A DNA stretch of 64,000 bases, taken from positions 84,747-148,746 of the forward strand of contig JYJJ01000056.1 in the NCBI GenBank assembly GCA_003263775.1, read 5' to 3'. The notes under the pieces are model-generated. The model had not been told where the DNA came from. It saw nothing but the letters and a program-made list of their open reading frames with translations, and made no database searches. Source of the stretch: Vibrio maritimus. GTDB taxonomy: Bacteria > Pseudomonadota > Gammaproteobacteria > Enterobacterales > Vibrionaceae. Positions within the stretch are counted from its first letter, which is position 1. Every line of letters begins with the position of its first letter. The position numbers and the translations under genes are program-made. Shown in pieces: positions 39,009 to 48,353 of the stretch.

Positions 39009-39979
39009 TTACTTCCCGACACACACCACATTCAGCAAGGTGTTGCCTTTAAGCGGTGACACCTTGCCATTGGTAAATAACCCCTTCTGACCATCTCCCC
39101 AATACGGCATTTGCATTGGCCATTGATTGTTCGCCATGACCTGTGAGCCAACAAGCGTTTGCCACTCGCTATTACTCACCAAATGCATATCGAGGTCGCT
39201 GCATACCTTAATTGCGCTGTTGTAGCTTAAGCGATTCCACGCTTTGTCATGCTCCATATAGAACTGATGGTCCCCCCTGAGAGGTAAGGAACAGCATAGC
39301 GTTTGCCATCGACCTGTGCGGAGAGTCGAACAGAAAGAGAAGAAGACTTGGTTGTAGGCAGAGCTGGAATAGTTGCCGCTTTTTTAACGTGCTTTGGCGC
39401 TGTCGATTGTTTCTGAGGGACGGGTTGTTTAATTGTACTTTGACCAGACTCTGGCTTGCTAAAGGCGGCTTTGACACCAGTAGGCTTTGCAGACTTAGAC
39501 ACCGAAGAATTTGATGTCGTTGCCTCCTTGCTGCTGCGATCGACGACCCGAATAAACGCATCCTTATAGCCATCCACCCTTTTGACCTCAATTAAGTCCT
39601 GTTTGGCTTTATTTACATCAGTGTAAGGGCCAATCAAACAGCGGTAACTGGTCTTCTGTGGCAACATCCAGACATCGGAGGAAATCTCCGAGTACAACGG
39701 CATTGCTTGCTCAAGAGGCATCGGAGTTTCAAGTATCCCACATTGAATCCAATAGACAGCGTCTTTCGACTCCGGAACTTTGCTACCCCAAACCCCGTTA
39801 CCGATGGGGCAATTTTCCGCCAGAACTGGGAGTTGGTTCGTAGATGCTTGGCTAGCATCGCACAGAGCATCGTCTGCCAATACGTTCGTCGACACAGTCA
39901 ACACCCCAAGCAGAACACTACTACGCAGCCAGCGTGATGAAACGCTTGCCAATCCTTTAACTCTGCTGAAAGAGCCCAT
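39009..39979 (-). CDS. SPOR-domain-like exported protein, one frameshift
   Basis: About 323 aa after repair. A signal sequence (RSSVLLGVLTVSTNVLAD) precedes a SPOR-like region about 75-150 (YWIQCGILETPMPLEQA, then CLIGPYTDVNKAKQDLIEV), a Ser/Lys/Pro-rich linker about 150-230 and a C-terminal domain with DKAWNRLSYNSAIKVC. One base is missing in the C run at 39272-39277. SPOR domains bind denuded peptidoglycan at septa; whether this one does is inferred. It converges with the acyltransferase with only three bases between stops. Confidence 0.75.
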
Positions 39980-40020
39980 ACCTATCCCCTGAACACTTCA
40001 TCTGGAATTTGCAGCACAAA

Positions 40021-40051
40021 TAAAAAGAGCCGCAATCATTTGCGACTCTTA
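40021..40051 (-). terminator. Terminator of the second peptide ABC operon
   Basis: Arms AAGAGCCGCAA and TTGCGACTCTT pair with one mismatch; on the minus strand they are followed by T5. It lies 40 bases after the last permease gene. Confidence 0.8.
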
Positions 40052-40090
40052 GTGTAGTGAGGATTGGGTTTAAAAATCAATCACTCTCGA

Positions 40091-41032
40091 TCACCCTTTG
40101 TAGATTTTAGGGTTAAATACATCACGCAACCAGTCACCTAATAGGTTGATTACTAGTACTAAAGTGATCAGAACCAGACCAGGGAATGCCGTGATCCACC
40201 AAGCGCCCGAGAAGATGTACTTAAAGCCGATACTAATAAGTGCACCTAGAGACGGTTGGTCAACCGGTAGGCCAAGACCTAGGAACGACAGCGCCGCTTC
40301 CGACATGATCGCATTCGCTACCTGTACTGTTGAGATAACCAAGATTGGTGACAAACAGTTTGGAAGAATGTGGCGGAACATGATGCGTGGCGCTTTAAAG
40401 CCCATCACGCGTGCCGCTTCCACATACTCTTTCTTCTTCTCGGCCAGTACCGAAGCACGAATGGTACGTGCGTACTGCGGCCATTCGGCAATACCGATGA
40501 TCACCACCAGCATCAGCACCGCATACTGACTGAAGAACTCGCTACCAAAACTCGCCTTAAAGATTGCCGAGACAATGATCGCTACCATCATGGTTGAGAA
40601 CGACAGCTGAACATCCGCAAAACGCATCAGGAAGCTATCAACACGGCCACCAAAGTAACCTGCTGACAAACCAATAACGGTACCTAGAAATAGCTGAAGA
40701 CCTACTGCTGCAAAGCCAATCGTCAGCGATAGACGAGAGCCGTAAAGAATCGTCGACAGAATATCACGACCTTGCTCATCGGTACCCAGCGGGAAGGTTG
40801 CGTCGCCGTCTTCCATCCAAGATGGTGGCAGCTCGGCATCCATAATGTCGATGGTGCTGAGATCATACGGGTTATGCGGTGCAATCAACGGCGAAGCTAA
40901 CGACATCACTAGAATCACCATAAAGACAGTGAAACTCGTCATCGCAACCTTGTCGCGTTTGAAGTAATACAGAAAATCCGATTGTTTGAAACGCTCCCAA
41001 CGTGAAGGAACGGCTTGTACTGCTTGTGTCAT
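40091..41032 (-). CDS. Peptide ABC transporter permease (DppC-like)
   Basis: 313 aa, six membrane helices, with the N-terminal FLYYFKRDKVAMTSFTVFMV OppC-type segment, the periplasmic FPLGTDEQGRDILSTILYG block and the ATPase-contact loop AARVMGFKAPRIMFRHILPNC. A GGAGCATAACC site precedes ATG 41032. It begins two bases after the partner permease. Confidence 0.92.
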   Translation of the reverse strand: MTQAVQAVPSRWERFKQSDFLYYFKRDKVAMTSFTVFMVILVMSLASPLIAPHNPYDLSTIDIMDAELPPSWMEDGDATFPLGTDEQGRDILSTILYGSRLSLTIGFAAVGLQLFLGTVIGLSAGYFGGRVDSFLMRFADVQLSFSTMMVAIIVSAIFKASFGSEFFSQYAVLMLVVIIGIAEWPQYARTIRASVLAEKKKEYVEAARVMGFKAPRIMFRHILPNCLSPILVISTVQVANAIMSEAALSFLGLGLPVDQPSLGALISIGFKYIFSGAWWITAFPGLVLITLVLVINLLGDWLRDVFNPKIYKG

Positions 41033-41034
41033 GG

Positions 41035-42012
41035 TTATGCTCCTTTACCAGTTAGGTTTACTGTTGGGTTAATCAAGCCGTATAGCAGGTCGACGATAGT
41101 GTTAGTCACTACGAAGATAAGACCTACAAAGATAACGTACGCGGTGATAAGCGGTGTATCTACGCGGTTGATTGCCTCTAGGAAAAGGAAGCCTGTACCA
41201 GGCCACTGGAATACGGTTTCGGTTAGGATGGTGTACGCCACCATGGTACCGATTTGCACGCCACCTACCGTCAATACTGGTAGCATGGTGTTTTTAAGCG
41301 CATGTTGGTAGTAGATCTTATGCAGAGCTAGACCTTTCGCTTTACCAAACTTGATGTATTCCGAGCTCAGCACTTCTAGCATCTCTGCACGCACCAAACG
41401 AATAAACAGCGGCAACATAATGGAAGCCAGTGCGATACACGGCAGCACCAAGTGCGCCAAACCATCAAGAGTTAGGAAGCCAGAGTCCCAACCAAACCAG
41501 TTTGCGGTTTCACCTCGTCCATAGGACGGGAACCAACCCAGTTCGATAGAGAACACATACATCAACATGATTGCCGTTAGGAAAACAGGGATCGAGATAC
41601 CGATGCTGCTGCCTGCCATCACGACTTTAGTAAAGAAACTCTTCGGGTTAATTGCAGAGTAAACCCCAAGAGGGATAGATAAACAGATTATGATTAACGT
41701 GGCACCAAATACCAGCTCTAGCGTCGCCACTAGTTTGCTCGCAATCACTTCAACCGCTGGGCGCTTGAAGAAGTATGAGTTGCCTAAATCACCTTGTACC
41801 GCGTTACCAAGAAAACGCGCGTATTTCGTAATGAAGGGATCGTTGAGGCCCATTTCATCACGCATCGCTTGACGCTCTGCTTCTGAAACCGACTGACCTA
41901 CAAGTTCACGCAACGGGTCGCCCAGGTTATCCTGAATGGCAAACGCCACCAAACTGATCACAAACATCACTATCAGTGCCTGAAACAGGCGCTTGACCAG
42001 AAACGAAAACAT
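41035..42012 (-). CDS. Peptide ABC transporter permease (DppB-like)
   Basis: 325 aa with the N-terminal LVKRLFQALIVMFVISLVAF helix, the periplasmic MGLNDPFITKYARFLGNAVQGDLG segment, and the C-terminal VDLLYGLINPTVNL typical of DppB proteins. The EAA loop AKGLALHKIYYQHALKNTMLPVLT is present. ATG 42012 follows AAGGA. An attenuating terminator lies between it and the binding-protein gene upstream. Confidence 0.92.
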   Translation of the reverse strand: MFSFLVKRLFQALIVMFVISLVAFAIQDNLGDPLRELVGQSVSEAERQAMRDEMGLNDPFITKYARFLGNAVQGDLGNSYFFKRPAVEVIASKLVATLELVFGATLIIICLSIPLGVYSAINPKSFFTKVVMAGSSIGISIPVFLTAIMLMYVFSIELGWFPSYGRGETANWFGWDSGFLTLDGLAHLVLPCIALASIMLPLFIRLVRAEMLEVLSSEYIKFGKAKGLALHKIYYQHALKNTMLPVLTVGGVQIGTMVAYTILTETVFQWPGTGFLFLEAINRVDTPLITAYVIFVGLIFVVTNTIVDLLYGLINPTVNLTGKGA

Positions 42013-42058
42013 TCCTTGCCCCTTATGTATCCATTACATTAAAAATTTCGTTCAGCCT

Positions 42059-42096
42059 AAAAAACGCGCTCTGCTCGCTGAACAAAGCAGAGCGCG
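42059..42096 (-). terminator. Intra-operon terminator between binding protein and permeases
   Basis: CGCGCTCTGCT at 42065-42075 and AGCAGAGCGCG at 42086-42096 form a perfect 11-bp stem, followed on the minus strand by T6. Partial read-through would keep binding-protein mRNA above permease mRNA. Confidence 0.85.
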
Positions 42097-42130
42097 ATTA
42101 TCTGTCGCTTACTCAGCGAGAGAGTGCCGC

Positions 42131-43684
42131 TTACTTAACGACTAGGTCACCAAAGTATGGGAAGTTCATGCCGTTGATGATTGGGCCAATCTCAACGTTA
42201 GATTTCGCTGCCCATGATGGATCTTGCCAGTGTAGAGGAACAAACGCCGCTTCATCGTATAGCGTTGCTTCTACTTGCTTAAGCATCGCGCTACGCTTCG
42301 CTAGGTCTGTCTCAGAGTTAGATGCAGAAACGATCTTGTCCACTTCTGGGTTAGAGTAGTGACCACAGTTGTATTGACCACGACCCGTTGCTTCATCACG
42401 AGTCATCGTTAGGAACTCTGTGAAGTTCGCTGAATCTTCTGTATCTGGGTGCCAGCCGATCATCATCATGTCTGCTGCACACTTATCAAACTCTGGCCAG
42501 TATTGCGCTTTAGGCATAGTCTTCAGATCAACCTTGATGCCGATCTTAGATAGCATTGCCGCCGCAGCTTGAGCAATCTTGTCATCGTTCACGTAACGGT
42601 TGTTTGGCGCCATCATAGATAGCGTAAAGCCGTTCTCGTAGCCCGCTTCCTTCATTAGCTGTTTCGCTTTCTTCAGGTCGTAGCGTGGCGTTAGCTCTTC
42701 GTTGTAACCCGCGTAACCAACTGGACTTTGCTGACCAGCAGGTGTCGCAGCACCTTTCATGATCTTCTTAGCAATACCTTCGTTGTTGATTGCGTGAACG
42801 ATAGCTTGACGAACGCGAACATCTTTTAGCGCTTCGTTGCTGTTTTGGTTCATTTGGAACGTGATTACACGCGTACCAGGCATAGTGTATAGGTTGATGT
42901 TGCTCGCGCTATCCACACGCTTGTAGTCGTTTGGTGCTACTGGAGCAATCATGTCTACGTCGCCAGAAAGAAGTGCTGCTACACGCGTTGCTGCTTCTTT
43001 GATAGGTACAAGTGTTAGGTTATCAACGTTACCTTTTGATGCGGTATCCCAGTAGTTAGGGTTACGCTCAAACTCAACCTTGATGCCTTGCTCACGTGAT
43101 TTAACCGTGAATGGACCAGTACCAGAAACGTTAGTAGAAGCAAAAGAGTTACCGTGCTTAACGATTTCGCCTTTGTCTTTACCGTCTTCTGTTGTGCCAG
43201 AGTAGAACTTGCTGTCCATTGGGAAGATGTACGTTGCCACGTTCTCAACTAGCGGGTAAGTACCGTCAGTCTTGATTTCGATGGTGTAGTCGTCAACTTT
43301 TGTCAGTGATACTAGCGGCGCAAAGATACCTTTGAAGTCAGCAGACTTCTTAAGACGCGCAAATGTCCATACTACGTCGTCAGCCGTTAGTTCGTTACCA
43401 GAGTGGAACTTAACGCCTTTACGTAGGTTGAAACGCATAGTTTCGTTGTCGACACGTTCCCAAGACTCAGCCAAACGTGGCTCGAATTCCATGTCTTGGT
43501 TAAAACGTACTAGTGGGTCAAATACCATGTGTGAAAGCTGCATCACACCGCCAGATAGCTGCTCTTGTGGATCAAGCGTTACTGGGTCAGCGTCGTATGC
43601 TACGGTGATGTTTGCTGCTGCAGCGCTAAAGCTTAGGCCAGCTGCCATCAAAGCCACTGCTAATTTACTTTTCATGGTTTTCAT
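42131..43684 (-). CDS. Peptide ABC transporter substrate-binding protein
   Basis: 517 aa from ATG 43684, which follows AAGGAG nine bases upstream; the longer frame to 43702 is rejected. Signal peptide LAVALMAAGLSFSAAAA. Family-5 pattern: HMVFDPLVRFNQDMEFEP, LAESWERVD, LRKGVKFHSGNELTADDV and GTGPFTVKSREQGI. Sequence style resembles SapA/DppA proteins of vibrios near this chromosomal place (VC0170-0172 in V. cholerae, from memory). Confidence 0.92.
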   Translation of the reverse strand: MKTMKSKLAVALMAAGLSFSAAAANITVAYDADPVTLDPQEQLSGGVMQLSHMVFDPLVRFNQDMEFEPRLAESWERVDNETMRFNLRKGVKFHSGNELTADDVVWTFARLKKSADFKGIFAPLVSLTKVDDYTIEIKTDGTYPLVENVATYIFPMDSKFYSGTTEDGKDKGEIVKHGNSFASTNVSGTGPFTVKSREQGIKVEFERNPNYWDTASKGNVDNLTLVPIKEAATRVAALLSGDVDMIAPVAPNDYKRVDSASNINLYTMPGTRVITFQMNQNSNEALKDVRVRQAIVHAINNEGIAKKIMKGAATPAGQQSPVGYAGYNEELTPRYDLKKAKQLMKEAGYENGFTLSMMAPNNRYVNDDKIAQAAAAMLSKIGIKVDLKTMPKAQYWPEFDKCAADMMMIGWHPDTEDSANFTEFLTMTRDEATGRGQYNCGHYSNPEVDKIVSASNSETDLAKRSAMLKQVEATLYDEAAFVPLHWQDPSWAAKSNVEIGPIINGMNFPYFGDLVVK

Positions 43685-43770
43685 TGTGCATAACTCCTTC
43701 ATGCGGGGATCCGGATCCCTTTTTGTTGTGTTTGCTTCTGCTTATATTTCCGATTAGGAACTTATTTGGC

Positions 43771-45489
43771 TTACGCCGTTTTTACTACGTCTTCTCTTAA
43801 ACCTGTAAACTCAGGCATCAAGGAAATCAGTTGCTTGCTGTATTCGTGTTGTGGGTCGGTAAACAATTGCTCAGTAGGTGCTACTTCCAGAAGCGTACCC
43901 ATTTGCATCACACCCACTCGGTCACACATCTGACGGATAACCGGCAGGTCGTGACTGATGAACAGCATGGTGAGATTCAGCTCTTGCTGAAGATCTTTAA
44001 GTAGGTTCAAAATCTGAGCCTGAACCGATACATCCAGTGCAGATGTTGGCTCATCACAAATCAATAGACGCGGACGTGTTGCCAGTGCACGCGCGATAGA
44101 AATACGCTGACGCTGACCACCGGAGAACTCATGCGGATACTTCACACCCGCCATCTTGCCAAGACCCACGTGCTCAAGCAGATCTTCAACAATCTGTTTG
44201 GTTTCTGACTCGTTAGCGGTCAGTTTGTGGAAACGAATTGGCTCAGCGATGATGTCGTAGATCTTCATGCGCGGGTTCATTGAGGTGTATGGGTTTTGGA
44301 ACACCATCTGCATCTGACGACGCATTGGACGACGCTCTTTCTCCGACTTAAGCGAGGTTAAATCGATACCCTCAAACGTCACTTTGCCTGAATTTGGTGC
44401 GTAAAGACCGGCGATAACACGCGCAATAGTAGATTTACCTGAACCCGACTCACCTACTAGGCCAAATGTCTCACCTTCGTGAACCTCAAAGCTCACGTTG
44501 TTCGACGCCTGAACGTACTCACGACGGCTTTCGAACAAAGAGTCTTTGGTCACAAAGCGTAGGTTTACATTCTCCACGTTAAGGAGTGGACCCGTGTAAT
44601 CACGGTGATCTTGGCTTTGACCTAGCCAGTGGTTTTTCACATCAAGCGGCTCCATTTCATGAGCTTCTTCGATGTAGCTAACCAGTGGGAAGCGATCAAG
44701 TTTCATGTCTGAGCGCGGAACCGCTGAAATAAGGCTACGAGTATATGGATGATCTGGGTCGCCCAGTACTTTTTTCGTAGCACCAAACTCAACCAAGTCA
44801 CCACGGTACATAACCGCAACACGGTCAGTCACGTTAGACACTACGCCCATATCATGCGTTACTAGCATACAACCCACGTTATTCTTGATGCACAGGTCGC
44901 GAATCAAACCTAGGATTTGATCTTGAATTGATACATCCAGTGCCGTGGTTGGCTCATCAGCAATGATTAGGTCAGGTTCACCCGCTAACGCGATAGCGAT
45001 AACCACACGCTGACGCATACCACCAGAGAACTGGTGCGGGTATTGTTTAAGACGGTTTTCTGGTTGTGGGATACCCACTTGCTTCATTAGGTTAAGCGAG
45101 CGCTCATAGGCCTGCTCATCCGTCACCTTCATATTGGCGTGGATGGTCTCTTTTAATTGTTGCTCAACCGTGAAAAGTGGATTAAGTGAGGTCATTGGGT
45201 CTTGGAAAATAAACCCGATTTTTGAGCCACGAACTTTTCGCATCTGTTCAGGAGATAGACCAGAGATTTTCTCTCCATCCAAGAACACTTCGCCACCAGC
45301 GATCGTTCCCGGAGGTGAAAGCAAATCAATAACCGCATTACCTACGGTCGATTTACCTGCACCAGACTCACCCACAACACCAACAATTTCGCCGCGCTCA
45401 ATATTGAACGACAAATTTTTAACCGCGGCATGTACCCCATGGCGAGATGGGTATTCGATACGAAGATCTTTAACTTCTAATAATGACAT
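43771..45489 (-). CDS. Fused two-domain peptide ABC transporter ATPase
   Basis: 572 aa containing both ATPases that other systems encode as DppD and DppF. Each half has Walker A (GESGAGKST and GESGSGKST), signature (FSGGMRQRVVIAIAL and FSGGQRQRISIARAL), Walker B and H-switch. A linker about 270-310 joins them. ATG 45489 begins MSLLEVKDL after GAGGT. It is the first gene of the operon, ahead of the binding protein. Confidence 0.93.
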   Translation of the reverse strand: MSLLEVKDLRIEYPSRHGVHAAVKNLSFNIERGEIVGVVGESGAGKSTVGNAVIDLLSPPGTIAGGEVFLDGEKISGLSPEQMRKVRGSKIGFIFQDPMTSLNPLFTVEQQLKETIHANMKVTDEQAYERSLNLMKQVGIPQPENRLKQYPHQFSGGMRQRVVIAIALAGEPDLIIADEPTTALDVSIQDQILGLIRDLCIKNNVGCMLVTHDMGVVSNVTDRVAVMYRGDLVEFGATKKVLGDPDHPYTRSLISAVPRSDMKLDRFPLVSYIEEAHEMEPLDVKNHWLGQSQDHRDYTGPLLNVENVNLRFVTKDSLFESRREYVQASNNVSFEVHEGETFGLVGESGSGKSTIARVIAGLYAPNSGKVTFEGIDLTSLKSEKERRPMRRQMQMVFQNPYTSMNPRMKIYDIIAEPIRFHKLTANESETKQIVEDLLEHVGLGKMAGVKYPHEFSGGQRQRISIARALATRPRLLICDEPTSALDVSVQAQILNLLKDLQQELNLTMLFISHDLPVIRQMCDRVGVMQMGTLLEVAPTEQLFTDPQHEYSKQLISLMPEFTGLREDVVKTA

Positions 45490-46099
45490 TACCAGACCTC
45501 TACTGCTTTGGCAGTTTTCTGCCCCTGTCTGAAAAATTGAATCCATTCTTAGACAGCATTTTCTGCTGACTAATTACAAGTGCATCAATTTGGCAAATCT
45601 TTCACAGAAAAGCAACAAAAATAGGATAAAAATTCGATTTCAAGCAAATCTAAAGCAGTATAAATAAATATTTATGCATATTAACTACATATAGCAATGG
45701 TAAGACCTATTAAAAAACTTGATGTAGCACCAATAAAACCCACTATAGAACGATCATAAATCGCTACACATCACGATATTAGCCATATTAATAACCAACC
45801 CACTGCGAATAGTTATTCCACAATCACTTTAACACTATGGAAACATAAGTTTTGTAACAAAGTCATTTGCAGAACTAAAGTCTAGATCTTAATCACACTT
45901 CACAGGCTAAATGCTCTGTGTGCAAAAGTAAGCAACATTTTCCTCTACGCTAAATTGCAACATTGCGAAAAACCACTCTCTGAACAAAATTCTGATTTTT
46001 TCTCTTCAGCTAGAGTGAAACGCCATTTCCTAACAAATAAGAATAGTAGAAATGTTATTCAGCGCCTTTAAACCAAACAGAGATTCAAGAGGAATGAGC
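45490..46099. other. Long AT-rich non-coding region
   Basis: About 610 bases between the fused ATPase start and a possible very short ORF. No reading frame, tRNA or clear terminator is visible. The ATPase promoter must lie at the left end. An unannotated small RNA is possible, but nothing in the sequence proves it. Confidence 0.5.
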
Positions 46100-46147
46100 A
46101 TGCAAGGCGCAATTTCATACTCAGGCAACCACCTTTACTACACCTAG
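46100..46147 (+). CDS. Possible 15-residue ORF
   Basis: ATG 46100 follows a good AGAGGA ribosome site seven bases upstream and encodes MQGAISYSGNHLYYT before TAG. Its stop shares CTAG with the stop of the opposing gene at 46144. It might be a leader or microprotein, or chance. I do not recognise it. Confidence 0.25.
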   Translation: MQGAISYSGNHLYYT

Positions 46148-46629
46148 TTTTCCGATGACTTAGGTGGGTGAAAACGAAATATAGCTTCGATTTTTCCCCA
46201 TAGCTGCTCACCCGCAATGAACAGTGATAGGACAAAAACAAAGTCACAAATCAAACCAATAGGTTGTCGATAAACCACCCAGTCAGGTAAAAACGAAGAT
46301 AGGTAGAATAGCGCGATATTCATTATCGGCCCGACAATAACCATTAAGCTAACACCCAAGTAGTAGCTGAACTTCGTTGACTGACGACTAGGTTTTAACC
46401 TAAGCAAAGTCTCGACAAGGAAGTTTTTAATTTGCTGCAAACGCTCTCGACCAAGCAGAAAAATCGCCCCTATCGAAGCAAATTCAGGTAATCCAAAAAT
46501 CATCAACCCACTGAGCAAGGCCTTTTGGCTACTGCATAAATTTGAAGACGCAATAAATGGAATAAATAGTGGACTAACAAACGCAGTGACAAGCAAGCAG
46601 ATGCCCAAGAGCAAGCGTATTTTTTTCAT
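46144..46629 (-). CDS. Small four-helix membrane protein (transporter-suffix-like)
   Basis: 161 aa with four hydrophobic segments: LLLGICLLVTAFVSPLFIPFI, GLMIFGLPEFASIGAIFLLG, YYLGVSLMVIVGPIMNIALF and PIGLICDFVFVLSLFIAG. The opening pair with FIAS..CSSQKALLSG and FLLGRERLQQIK resembles the 'transporter suffix domain' found at the end of some carriers or as a free protein. No catalytic residues seen; role unknown. Confidence 0.65.
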   Translation of the reverse strand: MKKIRLLLGICLLVTAFVSPLFIPFIASSNLCSSQKALLSGLMIFGLPEFASIGAIFLLGRERLQQIKNFLVETLLRLKPSRQSTKFSYYLGVSLMVIVGPIMNIALFYLSSFLPDWVVYRQPIGLICDFVFVLSLFIAGEQLWGKIEAIFRFHPPKSSEN

Positions 46630-46702
46630 AGTGTTACACCATTAGTAAACTCAGTCCCTCCTTGGACTATTCCCCGCTAACTACGGGTTCATTTAACTCG
46701 CA

Positions 46703-47727
46703 TTAGCAAATGTCTCTTCGAACTACCGATGTCTTACAGCGCACACCGCCACACAACTTCGCATGATGACTAAATGGAACAGTCACCACTGTTAGCCCTT
46801 TGGCTTCTAGGCGTTGATTCAGTCGGGGGTTTCTTCAGGCATGATAATGTGCTGGCTATCAAGCATAACGGCACAAGGCCCTGTCGCTAACGCTTCTTCT
46901 CGGTTAGTCCAAACCACATCAAAATCACTCATAAACTCAGGTAGCCCTTCTGGAAACGCATCTTTATACGCTATCACCAACTTAGGCCCCGCAATACACA
47001 TCACAGCAAACAGGTGGTGTATTCCCGTATCCTTAATATCAGTAACGTATACCTGGTAACCATCATGCTCCAGCATACGCTTGACCCACTCAGCACCTCG
47101 AATATTGGTTGAAGAGGTCCCCGTGGACACAAGCACTCGCCCATCACCCAAGTTAAGTACATCTCCTCCTTCATAAATATAATCGCGAGTTGTGGTGGGT
47201 CTTGGCGCGGTGTAGTGCAGAATATTGCTATCGTTATCGATAAAGGGTTGGTGCAGCTCTCGCACTGGAGCAATGCTTGCCCATGCAATATCACTCGCCC
47301 ACACATTCTCAAGCACATTACGCCCAACGACCCAAATAGGCTCCGCAGCAAACACCTGTGTAAACTCATTGGAATTCTGGCAAGTTGCTATCTCCGATTC
47401 GGAGACCTCACGAGCCACATGTACCTTCACTCCAAAATCTTGGTAAACTTGAATCAGAGCTTCCGCCTCACGATTCAGACCTTCAAGAAAGTCTGGAGCG
47501 ACCTCTGACAACAACTGACCTCCTGCTTTTTCACAAAGGTCATAAAAATCAGGTTGCAAAACACTTTGGTATGCCGCCCTGATCTCTTCTGTTAATCGAG
47601 GTAGGCGTAAATTTTGATTGTGACCGACAATTACCTCTTTTAGCTTTCCATACAGGTTAAACTCGCCATAGCTTTGCTTAGTTATAGCAGGCATATACAC
47701 GCGGTTGATAGGTTGAATTTTTGACAT
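46703..47727 (-). CDS. Amidinotransferase / arginine-deiminase-fold enzyme, one frameshift
   Basis: About 341 aa after repair. Guanidino-group-modifying enzyme family (amidinotransferases, dimethylargininase). Visible elements: YGKLKEVIVGH start, catalytic Asp in YEGGDVLNLGDG, His in DTGIHHLFAVM. The apparent stop at 46819 is false: one C is missing in the run at 46824-46829, and the repaired frame gives RLNQRLEAKGLTVVTVPF then GGVRC, which supplies the nucleophilic Cys, ending at 46703. ATG 47727 follows GAGGAG. Reaction and substrate cannot be fixed from sequence; no operon partner. Confidence 0.78.
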
Positions 47728-47882
47728 GGTAACGCTCCTCAATCTTTTAAAAATAAGAGTTGAGAGTCCCTTCTCGAATGAACAATTTGAGACTAACGTG
47801 AAGCGTAAAATGTTGAAAACCACTCTATGTCACAAAACAACTACAGTCTGCCATTAGGTTGTATGGGTTGGGGTTGGGGTTA

Positions 47883-48254
47883 TCACGGCACTTGCCGGTG
47901 AACGATGACGGTATAGGAGAAACTGCCATCGACTTCGACACCTGCTTTACTATGGATCCTGGTTGAAATACTTGGAAGGGTAAGCTGATTGTAGTTTGTA
48001 GGCTCTCGGTTGCTTTGCTCGATAATGAAGAAGTTAAGATCTGCCACCTCATCAACGACATCAGACTGACTCACTAAGAATACGCTGGTGAGCTCACCTC
48101 GCACCAGCTGTTTGCTTTCCTCTAACCCTATGACTGTCTTGCCAATATAGATCCCTGGTATATGTAGCTCTAACTCTGCAATGTATTGCCCAAAGGTGTG
48201 TGCGGGAATGCACCCCAAAGCTAACAATAGCCCGTTGATAATGTGGCGCTGCAT
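47883..48254 (-). CDS. Hypothetical exported protein
   Basis: 123 aa from ATG 48254, preceded by GGAGAAGAAGAACC. A signal peptide (INGLLLALGCIPAHTFGQ) is followed by a short beta-rich protein with GKTVIGLEESKQLVRGEL and VDGSFSYTVIVHRQ. I recognise no family. The longer frame starting at 48347 is not supported by a ribosome site. Confidence 0.6.
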   Translation of the reverse strand: MQRHIINGLLLALGCIPAHTFGQYIAELELHIPGIYIGKTVIGLEESKQLVRGELTSVFLVSQSDVVDEVADLNFFIIEQSNREPTNYNQLTLPSISTRIHSKAGVEVDGSFSYTVIVHRQVP

Positions 48255-48353
48255 GGTTCTTCTTCTCCATCTCAGAAAAGTCAGAGCATACTTAAATAAA
48301 CCTAGGCCTAAAAACGAGAGTGTGATGCGATAATGGTTCAGTACCAATTTGCA

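Noticed and set aside
40146..40529. Long open frame opposite the DppC-like permease, and similar long frames opposite the P-type ATPase and vexB
   Set aside because: Composition-driven shadows of strong genes on the other strand; no ribosome site and no recognisable protein.
47865..47882. Telomere-like GGGTTGGGGTTGGGGTT repeat, possible G-quadruplex
   Set aside because: Only three G tracts, short, at the 3' end of a small gene; no fourth tract close enough for a stable quadruplex.
47825..48061. 78-codon minus-strand frame overlapping the exported-protein gene
   Set aside because: Lies in another frame inside the gene that has a signal peptide and ribosome site; its protein has no features.
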